Below are positions 1 through 5,046 of a stretch of 5,046 nt of DNA, in pieces. The DNA is from an uncultured Clostridia bacterium (GTDB lineage: Bacteria > Bacillota > Clostridia > Lachnospirales > Lachnospiraceae). The notes under the pieces were generated by a model that saw only the letters and a program-made list of their open reading frames with translations, ran no database searches and was not told where the DNA came from. Positions within the stretch are counted from its first letter, which is position 1, and every line of letters begins with the position of its first letter. Made by a program: the position numbers and the translations under genes. Location: the NCBI GenBank assembly GCA_946620335.1, contig CAMONF010000257.1, forward strand, positions 1-5,046, written 5' to 3'.

Positions 1-664
1 CGATGACCCGCGCCACAATGGCCCACTCGATGGACCGGTTACTGCTGTAATAGATGGCCCTTGATTCTCTCACCAGCCTGTCCCCTGTCGGGGAGGAAAA
101 GTAGAGATTGATGTCGGCGTGCTGGTAGGTGTTGATCTGCCTGCCTGCATTTTCAACGAAGCACTCGGCATCCATGGGGCCGATTTCGGAGCCGTCAGAC
201 CGGAGAGCCGGCTGATCAGCCACCGTAAAGCTGACCGTCATGACTTCAGGCAGTTGGACCAGGGTCCGCACGATGCCCGCCCGGACCAGGACCTCCCGGG
301 ACTTTTCCATGGAGAGATACTCCCGGGTGAAATCCAATGTCAGGTTTCCATTCTCGTAGACGCTCCGGTCGATCTCCACATTCGCCGGGAGAAGCTTCTG
401 CATCGCCGCATCCCCGGGGCCCTTCATGAGCAGGGCAATGACCTCGTCGATCTGCTTCATGGTCTCAGTGGCCTGGACGCTGTACTCCTCGTACTCGAGG
501 CCGGTGCCCTCCTCGTCCAGGCAGTAGATCCTGGTCTCCCCGCTGCCGGATGGCTGATAGCTTCCGCAGCCGCAAAGGCCCGATAGGAGCCCCAGGATCA
601 GGACCAGCGCGACGAGGCGTCTGCCTGTATGTATTTGTCCTTTTAGATGTTCGTTTCTCTTCAT
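1..664 (-). CDS. GerMN-domain lipoprotein (3' end cut by window edge)
   Basis: An open frame runs from ATG at 664 to the window edge, giving 221 residues without a stop. It begins with basic residues (MKRNEHLK), then a hydrophobic stretch (about 17-30) and lipobox LCGC with Cys33 as the predicted lipidated residue; Cys at the -2 position is a little unusual. A first GerMN domain spans about 60-165 (including ALLMKGPGD, YENGNLTLDF and VRTLVQLPEV), and a second begins near 175 (INLYFSSPTGDRL, then AIYYSSNRSIEWAIVARVI), incomplete at the edge. Two GerMN domains in a lipoprotein match the plan of Bacillus GerM, needed for sporulation and germination, but GerMN proteins also occur outside sporulation. 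Its position after a WalRK-like pair suggests a role at the membrane surface linked to that system; this is inference. The start is supported by the signal peptide; only a weak GGCGG lies upstream, inside a hairpin. Confidence 0.87.
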   Translation of the reverse strand, partial: MKRNEHLKGQIHTGRRLVALVLILGLLSGLCGCGSYQPSGSGETRIYCLDEEGTGLEYEEYSVQATETMKQIDEVIALLMKGPGDAAMQKLLPANVEIDRSVYENGNLTLDFTREYLSMEKSREVLVRAGIVRTLVQLPEVMTVSFTVADQPALRSDGSEIGPMDAECFVENAGRQINTYQHADINLYFSSPTGDRLVRESRAIYYSSNRSIEWAIVARVI

Positions 665-670
665 ATTTTT

Positions 671-688
671 CCGCCGGATCGCCGGCGG
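671..688 (-). promoter_or_regulatory. Small GC-rich hairpin over the ribosome site of the GerMN lipoprotein gene
   Basis: CCGCCGG (671-677) and CCGGCGG (682-688) form a perfect seven-base-pair stem with a four-base loop. In the minus-strand transcript the stem ends six bases before the ATG at 664, and its 3' arm contains GGCGG, the only Shine-Dalgarno-like sequence there. Folding would hide that site, so it may lower or regulate translation. It is not a terminator, since only AAAAAT follows it in the mRNA. The rest of the 130-base gap between the kinase and this gene shows no convincing promoter. Confidence 0.5.
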
Positions 689-794
689 CGGTGCCGGTCT
701 ACTGTTTATGTTTAGTCAAGCTCTCCCGGTTCCGTCGGCGTGCCAGCCGATGCGGTGCCGGTTCCTTGTGTTCATTTGACAGCTCTCCAAATGC

Positions 795-2237
795 TCAGCC
801 TTCGGAGGAGAGGAAGGGTATCCTCACCTGGAAGGTCGTCCCCTCCCCTTCCCGGCTGCTCACCTTGATGACGCCGTGGTGAAGCAGGATTGCCTGCCGC
901 GCGATGGCCAGACCCAGTCCGGTGCCTTCAATGGTCGTAGAGTGGGACTTGTCGCCCCGATAGAATCGCTCGAAGATGTGCTCGATCTGGTCAGCCGGGA
1001 TGCCCTGGCCGCCGTCCTCCACGTAGACGTAGAAGTACTTGCGGTCGGTGCTCAGCGTGACGCGGACCCATCCCTTGTCGCGGTTGTACTTGACTGCATT
1101 TTCAATGAGGTTGGAGAAGGCAAGGGACAGCTTGCCGTCGTCCACGTTGGCCCGCACGGTCTGCGGGGCGCTCAGGTTGATTTCGATTCCCCGCTCCGCG
1201 GCGATGGGCCTGAGACGCTTGACAATGACCTCCAGCATGCCCCCGATATCGCACTCTTCCAGCTTCATGGAGGCCGCTTTCCTGTCCATACGGACCATGG
1301 ACAGCAGGTCGGAAATGATCTTGTTCTCCCGGTCGATCTCGCCGGTGATGTCCTGCATGAACTCCCTGTAGTACTCGATGGGGACGTCCTCCATGCTGTT
1401 CAGAGAATCCGCCAGGACCTTCATGGAAGCCAGCGGCGTCTTCAGCTCGTGGGAGACGTTGGAAACGAACTCCTGTCTCGACTGGTCCATGGTGCGGATC
1501 CTGCCGAGCATCCGGTTGAAGGCGTCGATGATCTGAACGGTCTCGGAGTAGTCAGGCACGGAGATGGCATCATCCACGTACCCGTCCGTGACGTCCTCGA
1601 TGGCACTCGTGACGGTCAGGAAAGGCCTCACCAGAAGACCCGCCAGGAAATAACCGGCCACCAGCACGGTGAGCGTGACGACGCCGGTGACCAGCATGCC
1701 CCAGTTCTCCAGGATGCCGGCCATCTGCTCGATTTCGGTGGTGGAGACGGAGATCAGCATGACTCCGCTGATCTCGCTGCTCCCTTCCCGGTGCAGGGGG
1801 AAAGTCATGAGAATATAATCGTTGACAGAGTCATACTGGGTCTCGCCGCTCCCTCCCGACAGGGCGCTGATGATCTCCTTGGAGACGGAGGTCTTGCCCG
1901 TATCGAGGTCATAGGTATCACGGACGACCCGGTAGTCGCCATCCACGATCATCACTCTTCCGTTGTAAATGTTGGAGATGAGGGTAAGATCCCCATTGAT
2001 GACCTTGCTGTCAAGGTTGCTCAGGTAGTCTTCCGACATGAGGAGATTGCACAGAATATCCCCCTGGTTCCGAACGTTCATGGTCCTGAGCTGGATGGCC
2101 CTGCTCCTGTAGCGGCCGATCACGACGTTGGTGGCCAGGAGGCAGGGGACAATTCCGATGATGACCAGGATCATCATGATCCGGAACCGGAGGCTCCGCA
2201 GAAAGGTTGGTTTGACTTGTTTATCGATTTCGCTCAA
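795..2237 (-). CDS. walK: Membrane sensor histidine kinase, WalK(YycG)-like, without a PAS domain
   Basis: The protein is 480 residues from TTG at 2237, the start with a usable ribosome site (TGAGG, six bases away, overlapping the walR stop). A GTG at 2249, giving a four-base overlap with that stop, is the alternative; a GTG at 2276 is less likely. Layout: transmembrane helix 1 (about 20-40), an extracytoplasmic sensor segment of about 140 residues that looks Cache-like, helix 2 (about 181-204), HAMP (to about 249), a HisKA helix with phospho-acceptor His263 in VSHELKTP, and a HATPase domain with N box Asn380 in IENAVKYN, DGGQGIP (408-414), FERFYRGD (422-429) and GTGLGL (438-443). All catalytic motifs are intact, so it should autophosphorylate and phosphorylate the adjacent regulator. 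Classical WalK carries a PAS domain between HAMP and HisKA; there is no room for one here. WalK is thus the best guess, with PhoR/ResE-type kinases as alternatives. Confidence 0.9.
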   Translation of the reverse strand: MSEIDKQVKPTFLRSLRFRIMMILVIIGIVPCLLATNVVIGRYRSRAIQLRTMNVRNQGDILCNLLMSEDYLSNLDSKVINGDLTLISNIYNGRVMIVDGDYRVVRDTYDLDTGKTSVSKEIISALSGGSGETQYDSVNDYILMTFPLHREGSSEISGVMLISVSTTEIEQMAGILENWGMLVTGVVTLTVLVAGYFLAGLLVRPFLTVTSAIEDVTDGYVDDAISVPDYSETVQIIDAFNRMLGRIRTMDQSRQEFVSNVSHELKTPLASMKVLADSLNSMEDVPIEYYREFMQDITGEIDRENKIISDLLSMVRMDRKAASMKLEECDIGGMLEVIVKRLRPIAAERGIEINLSAPQTVRANVDDGKLSLAFSNLIENAVKYNRDKGWVRVTLSTDRKYFYVYVEDGGQGIPADQIEHIFERFYRGDKSHSTTIEGTGLGLAIARQAILLHHGVIKVSSREGEGTTFQVRIPFLSSEG

Positions 2238-2245
2238 GGTAAGCC

Positions 2246-2935
2246 TCACGCCTGAAAGTAATAGCCGACGCCCCACTTGGTATGCACATACTTGGGATCG
2301 GAGGGATTCTTCTCGATCTTCTCCCTGAGCCGGCGGATATGAACGTCCACCGTCCGCACGTCGCCGGGATACTCATATCCCCAGACGATGTTGAGCAGGT
2401 TCTCGCGGCTGTAGACTTTATTGGGGTTGAAGGCCAGGAGCTCGAGCACATCGAATTCTTTGGCCGTCAGATAAATCTCCTTGTCCTCCACGAAGACCCG
2501 GCGGGCGTCGCAGTCCATGCGGAGACCATTGATTTCAATCTTCCGGGATACCTCCCTGACCGGCGCCTCCTTGGCGGCCCGGCGCAGGATGGCCTTGATC
2601 CTCGCCTTGACTTCGAGAATATTGAAAGGCTTGGTGATGTAATCATCGGCCCCATACTCCAGGCCCATGATTTTATCCATGTCCTCTCCCTTGGCGGTCA
2701 GCATGATGATGGGAACGCTGGAGAATTCCCGGATCTGCTGGCATACCTCCAGCCCCGGCATCCTGGGCAGCATGAGGTCGAGTAAAATAATATCATACTC
2801 CGTCTCCTTGGCCTTCTGCAGGGCTTCCTCCCCGTCATAGGCGCATGTCACCTCATAGCCGTCCTGCTCCAGGGAAAAGCGAATGCCTTTCACGATCAGC
2901 TTCTCGTCATCCACCACCAATACTTTCTTTGCCAT
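2246..2935 (-). CDS. walR: OmpR/PhoB-family response regulator, WalR(YycF)-like
   Basis: This is a complete 229-residue cytoplasmic transcription regulator. The receiver domain (about 3-118) has the acidic pair Asp9/Asp10, phospho-acceptor Asp53 in LLDLMLP, Thr80 and Lys102 in TKPF, so every residue needed for phosphorylation and switching is present. A winged-helix DNA-binding domain follows (about 131-228), with LTAKEFDVLELL, RTVDVHIRRLREKIE as recognition helix region, and GVGYYF at the wing. The C-terminal part closely resembles WalR/YycF, the regulator of cell-wall turnover genes in low-GC Gram-positives; PhoP- or ResD-type regulators share the fold, so the exact name is an inference. 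The cognate kinase follows 8 bases later. The regulator is preceded by a comEA-like gene with a 9-base gap, so it is probably expressed from that promoter. Confidence 0.92.
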   Translation of the reverse strand: MAKKVLVVDDEKLIVKGIRFSLEQDGYEVTCAYDGEEALQKAKETEYDIILLDLMLPRMPGLEVCQQIREFSSVPIIMLTAKGEDMDKIMGLEYGADDYITKPFNILEVKARIKAILRRAAKEAPVREVSRKIEINGLRMDCDARRVFVEDKEIYLTAKEFDVLELLAFNPNKVYSRENLLNIVWGYEYPGDVRTVDVHIRRLREKIEKNPSDPKYVHTKWGVGYYFQA

Positions 2936-2941
2936 ATATAT

Positions 2942-2946
2942 CTCCT
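2942..2946 (-). promoter_or_regulatory. Ribosome binding site of the response regulator, overlapping the upstream stop codon
   Basis: The minus strand reads TAGGAGATATATATG. The TAG (2947-2945) is the stop of the comEA-like gene, and AGGAG (2946-2942) is a strong Shine-Dalgarno six bases before the ATG at 2935. Ribosomes ending the first gene would be placed on the next start, which points to translational coupling. Confidence 0.8.
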
Positions 2947-3541
2947 AACCGACAGTAATGTCGTCTTTTATTCTATCGAACAGGGAGCTCTTGATCCCGC
3001 CGACCAGCATGATGTCCTCGATGACGGTGAAAGGGCCCTTCTCTTCACGGTAGGCAATGATAGCCTCCGCCTTGGATTCACCGATCCCGCTCAAGGTCAT
3101 AAGGGCAGGAACGTCCGCGGTGTTGATATTCACCTTGCCGCCGGCGGTCCCTGCCGCGGGCGCGTTGAGGCGCGAGGGGACAATCAGCTGCTCCCCGTCG
3201 CGGAGGATCCTGGCCAGATTGACGGCCTGGCCGTCGGCATCGGCTGTCATGCCGCCTGCCGCCTCCACGGCCTCAAAGGCTCTGGCGTCCTCCCGCAGGG
3301 CATAAACCCCGGGAGAGTTGACTTCTCCGCACACATAGACATAGATGCTGGCGTCCAAAGCCGTATCAGCATCTCCCGTCCCTTCATATGAATTGTCCTC
3401 ATCCTGGATCTCGGTCCGTCCGGCTGCTTCGCTTCCGGATGGGGCCGTGGAAATGAACTCCCTCGCTTCCCGTCCGCAACCTGCGGTAACCATAAAGAGC
3501 ACAGCCAGAGCGGCCATGCCGACAGTTCTCTTCAAATTCAT
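2945..3541 (-). CDS. ComEA-like lipoprotein with SLBB and helix-hairpin-helix domains
   Basis: The protein is 198 residues from the ATG with GGAGG five bases upstream; a GTG six bases earlier is unlikely. Layout: a positively charged start and hydrophobic stretch to about residue 18, then lipobox TAGC with Cys22 as the predicted lipidated residue; a polar, acidic linker to about 62; an SLBB domain (about 65-123, starting SIYVYVCGEVNSPGVY and ending LIVPS); a short Ala/Gly linker; and a C-terminal pair of helix-hairpin-helix motifs (135-198) with VNINTAD, LSGIG (150-154) and LVGGIK (179-184). This is the architecture of ComEA, the surface receptor that binds incoming double-stranded DNA and passes it to ComEC during natural transformation. 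ComEA is usually held by a transmembrane helix, so the lipobox is notable. No other competence gene is in view, so DNA uptake is inferred from the family only. Its TAG stop overlaps the ribosome site of the next gene. Confidence 0.88.
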   Translation of the reverse strand: MNLKRTVGMAALAVLFMVTAGCGREAREFISTAPSGSEAAGRTEIQDEDNSYEGTGDADTALDASIYVYVCGEVNSPGVYALREDARAFEAVEAAGGMTADADGQAVNLARILRDGEQLIVPSRLNAPAAGTAGGKVNINTADVPALMTLSGIGESKAEAIIAYREEKGPFTVIEDIMLVGGIKSSLFDRIKDDITVG

Positions 3542-3546
3542 GCGCA

Positions 3547-3551
3547 CCTCC
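3547..3551 (-). promoter_or_regulatory. Shine-Dalgarno site that fixes the comEA-like start
   Basis: The minus strand reads GGAGG at 3551-3547, followed by the five bases TGCGC and then ATG at 3541. The in-frame GTG at 3547-3545 overlaps this site and has no ribosome site of its own at proper distance, so the ATG is the better start. Confidence 0.8.
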
Positions 3552-3585
3552 GGGCATAAGGATGCCTCGCAAGCTGCACAAGAAT

Positions 3586-3614
3586 ATTGTAGCGAATTCA
3601 GGTTTATCCTGCAA
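3586..3614 (-). promoter_or_regulatory. Predicted sigma-A-type promoter for the comEA-like/walRK-like operon
   Basis: Reading the minus strand, TTGCAG (3609-3614) and TACAAT (3586-3591) are separated by exactly 17 bases. TACAAT differs from the consensus -10 at one position, and TTGCAG matches TTGACA at four of six. Transcription would start near 3579, giving a leader of about 38 bases before the ATG at 3541. It is the only good promoter pair found in the 219-base gap after argD, and it supports separate transcription of the downstream operon. A TTGACT at 3621-3626 was not used because no -10 box is correctly spaced from it. Confidence 0.6.
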
Positions 3615-3674
3615 GGGGTAAGTCAAGAAAAAGGCCGGGAAATTATGTAAACCAACAGAGTGTGGGCAGATATT

Positions 3675-3755
3675 CAAAGTGGGAATCAGGGACGGTTCCT
3701 TTTCCCAGTTTTCAAAGAAAACTGGGAAAAGGAACCGTCCCTGATTCCCACTTTG
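3675..3755. repeat. Perfect 39-bp inverted repeat (palindromic repeat element)
   Basis: Bases 3675-3713 and 3717-3755 are exact reverse complements with only AAA between them. The arm contains GGGAATCAGGGACGGTTCC. A further short inverted pair flanks it (TGTGGG at 3661-3666 and CCCACA at 3759-3764). Each arm can also fold alone, because TGGGAA (3680-3685) pairs with TTCCCA (3702-3707). The element begins 11 bases beyond the argD stop. Neither side is followed by a run of T, so it is not a canonical rho-independent terminator, although a stem this long could block polymerase or protect the argD 3' end. From memory, palindromes with a GGGACGGTTC core recur between genes in various anaerobe genomes, which suggests a REP- or MITE-like dispersed element; copy number cannot be judged here. 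Confidence 0.9.
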
Positions 3756-3766
3756 CTTCCCACAAA

Positions 3767-4957
3767 TCACAGACACTCGTCCAGAATGGCGACCGCTTCG
3801 TCGACCTCTTTCTCCGTGATGATCAGCGGCGGTACAAAGCGCAGCACGTTGCCGCCGGCCGAGATGATCAAAAGTCCCTTCTCCAGCGCCTTGGAAGTCA
3901 CCTGACCCACCGGGCAGTCGGGAGCCAGTTCGAGGCCCCGCATGAGGCCCAGGCCGCGATGGGCCTTCACGCTGTCATGGCGGGCTGCCAGATCGTCCAG
4001 GCGTTCCGCCAGATAGCCGGAGATTTTGCCGACATGGTCCAGGATATCCGCCTCCTCAAAGAGCTTGAAAACAGTATCCACGGCTGCCAGCACGAAGGGA
4101 TTGCCGCCGTAGGTGGTCCCGTGGTCGCCGGGCGCCAGGGAGGCGGCAGCCAGCTTCTCATTCAGGACAAAGGCGCCGACCGGTACGCCGCAGCCCAGCG
4201 CCTTGGCGCAGCAGAGGATGTCGGGCTTCACGCCGTACTGCTCGAAGGCCCACATGGTGCCGGTCCGGCCCATGCCGCACTGGATCTCATCCAGGATGAG
4301 CACGATATCCTTCTCGTCGCAGAGCTTGCGGATTCCCTGAAGGAAGTCCTTATCTGCCGGATGGATGCCGCCCTCTCCCTGGACGGTCTCCAGGATGATG
4401 GCGCAGGTGGTTTCATTTACCAGGGCCTCGACGCTGGAGAGGTTGTTGAACTCAGCGAACTTGATGCCGCCCATGAGGGGACGGAAGGGCTCCTGGTAAT
4501 GATCGTTGCCGGTGACGGACAGGGCGCCGACCGACCGGCCGTGGAAGGAGCCGGCCATGGCGATGATCTCGTGGTCATTTTTGCCGTCCTTGAGCCAGGC
4601 GTATTTTCTGGCGGCCTTGAGGGCTCCCTCCACGGCCTCCGCGCCGGAGTTGGTGAAGAAGACCTTGTCGAGCCCCGAAGACTCGACCACCGCTTTGGCC
4701 GCCCTGGCCAGCGGCTCGTGATAGTAGAGGTTGGAGGTGTGGAGGACCTTGTCGATCTGGGCCTTCAGGGCCTCGTCATAGCCCGGATAGTGATAGCCCA
4801 GGGCGTATACGGCGATTCCCGCCATAAAGTCCAGATATTCCCTGCCGGCCACATCCTTGACCCGCATCCCCTGACCGCTCTCGATGGCGATTGGGAACCG
4901 GTTGTAGGTGTGGAGCACATATTTCTCGACGTCGTGCGCAATTTCCGTATAATTCAT
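3767..4957 (-). CDS. argD: Acetylornithine aminotransferase
   Basis: This 396-residue protein has the normal length of ArgD, a PLP-dependent class-III aminotransferase. ArgD converts N-acetylglutamate semialdehyde and glutamate to N-acetylornithine and 2-oxoglutarate, and many members also serve the matching step of lysine synthesis. Visible motifs in order: SGAEA (104-108), which helps bind the PLP phosphate; GSFHGR (136-141), with the aromatic that stacks on PLP; DEIQ with Asp223, contacting the pyridine nitrogen; AKALG with the Schiff-base lysine at Lys252; GTTYGGNP (280-287); and RFVPPL (373-378). All key residues are present. The ATG start at 4957 is preceded by a GAGGGGGAAG ribosome site and lies 12 bases after the argB stop, so the two genes are probably co-transcribed. 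Other class-III enzymes (ornithine or GABA aminotransferase) are possible by fold, but the argB neighbour favours ArgD. No ArgR operator was seen in this window; the operon promoter is upstream of it. Confidence 0.95.
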   Translation of the reverse strand: MNYTEIAHDVEKYVLHTYNRFPIAIESGQGMRVKDVAGREYLDFMAGIAVYALGYHYPGYDEALKAQIDKVLHTSNLYYHEPLARAAKAVVESSGLDKVFFTNSGAEAVEGALKAARKYAWLKDGKNDHEIIAMAGSFHGRSVGALSVTGNDHYQEPFRPLMGGIKFAEFNNLSSVEALVNETTCAIILETVQGEGGIHPADKDFLQGIRKLCDEKDIVLILDEIQCGMGRTGTMWAFEQYGVKPDILCCAKALGCGVPVGAFVLNEKLAAASLAPGDHGTTYGGNPFVLAAVDTVFKLFEEADILDHVGKISGYLAERLDDLAARHDSVKAHRGLGLMRGLELAPDCPVGQVTSKALEKGLLIISAGGNVLRFVPPLIITEKEVDEAVAILDECL

Positions 4958-4969
4958 AGTTCTTCCCCC

Positions 4970-5046
4970 TCAGCGCCCGCGGTAGTATCTCCGGGCGTTG
5001 TCGTCAATGATGGCGGTGCCGATGCCCTTGTCTGTAAAGAATTCCA
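4970..5046 (-). CDS. argB: Acetylglutamate kinase, C-terminal fragment (cut by window edge)
   Basis: Only the last 24 codons and a TGA stop are in the window; the rest lies beyond base 5046. The visible tail begins EFFTDKGIGTAI and ends in a short basic stretch, RRYYRGR. A Phe-Thr-Asp-x-Gly-Ile-Gly-Thr segment close to the C-terminus is typical of acetylglutamate kinase, the ATP-dependent second step of arginine biosynthesis, which phosphorylates N-acetylglutamate in the cytoplasm. The call is strengthened by the next gene, argD, whose start codon is 12 bases downstream; argB-argD adjacency is common in Bacillota arginine operons. The fragment is short, so the name rests on this motif plus context. 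The basic tail beyond GTAI is slightly longer than in many family members. Confidence 0.8.
   Translation of the reverse strand, partial: EFFTDKGIGTAIIDDNARRYYRGR

Noticed and set aside
119..586. A 155-codon open frame on the plus strand at the left end
   Set aside because: The minus strand here encodes a lipoprotein with a signal peptide and GerMN domains; the plus-strand frame is its mirror.
716..775. A 19-codon minus-strand frame (MNTRNRHRIGW...) after the kinase, with GGAGAG about eight bases upstream
   Set aside because: It is very short and has no recognisable feature. The ribosome-like site may be chance; it was kept out of the features for lack of support from comparison.
776..781. 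TTGACA on the plus strand as a -35 box
   Set aside because: No -10-like sequence lies 16-18 bases downstream and it would direct transcription against every gene here.
876..2255. A 459-codon open frame on the plus strand opposite the kinase gene
   Set aside because: It is antisense to an intact histidine kinase with all motifs. Its translation is rich in Asp, His, Val and Gly with no recognisable domain, as expected from the mirror frame of a GC-rich gene.
2282..2785. A 167-codon open frame on the plus strand opposite the response regulator
   Set aside because: It is a shadow of the regulator's coding frame with no domain signature and no ribosome site tied to it.
3641..3652. CATAAT/TACATA on the minus strand as an alternative -10 box upstream of the comEA-like gene
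   Set aside because: The correctly spaced -35 position has no TTGACA-like sequence; the TTGCAG/TACAAT pair closer to the gene is better.
3675..3755. Reading the palindrome as the rho-independent terminator of the arg operon
   Set aside because: The stem is far longer than usual and no T-tract follows on either strand (AATATCTG on the minus side, CTTCCCAC on the plus side). Some effect on transcription remains possible.
3399..3905. Two open frames crossing the palindrome on opposite strands (3399-3776 minus, 3660-3905 plus)
   Set aside because: Both contain nearly the same peptide (GNQGRFLFPVF, then ENWEKEPSLIPT) only because the DNA is palindromic, and outside it they run over real genes in wrong frames.

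Overview
This 5,046-base window is GC-rich and every gene in it lies on the minus strand. It reads as a chromosomal segment of an anaerobic Clostridia-type Bacillota, possibly Lachnospiraceae-like. The reasons are an argB-argD gene order, a WalR/WalK-like two-component pair, a ComEA-type DNA-binding lipoprotein with an SLBB domain, and a GerMN-domain lipoprotein, all with Shine-Dalgarno-led starts. The family-level placement is from memory of such proteins and is tentative.

In order of transcription (right to left): the last 24 codons of a probable argB (4970-5046) are followed after 12 bases by a complete argD (3767-4957). These are two steps of arginine biosynthesis in one operon. Eleven bases after the argD stop lies a perfect 39-bp inverted repeat with a three-base loop (3675-3755). 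It looks like a dispersed palindromic repeat element rather than a standard terminator.

A sigma-A-like promoter (3586-3614) then starts a second probable operon: a ComEA-like lipoprotein (2945-3541), an OmpR-family response regulator (2246-2935), a membrane sensor histidine kinase (795-2237) and a GerMN-domain lipoprotein (1-664, cut by the window edge). The first three genes are only 8-9 bases apart, and the stop codons of the first two run into the next gene's ribosome binding site, so they are probably translationally coupled. The kinase and the last lipoprotein are separated by 130 bases that include a small hairpin over the start region of the lipoprotein.

The kinase and regulator should control envelope or cell-wall functions if they are true WalRK homologues. 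The two flanking genes encode predicted lipoproteins on the outer face of the membrane. One of them, the GerMN protein, sits where actinobacteria place the GerMN-containing LpqB after MtrAB. This layout and the long palindrome are the points most worth a second look. Otherwise the window is ordinary chromosome, with no CRISPR array, RNA gene or transposase visible.
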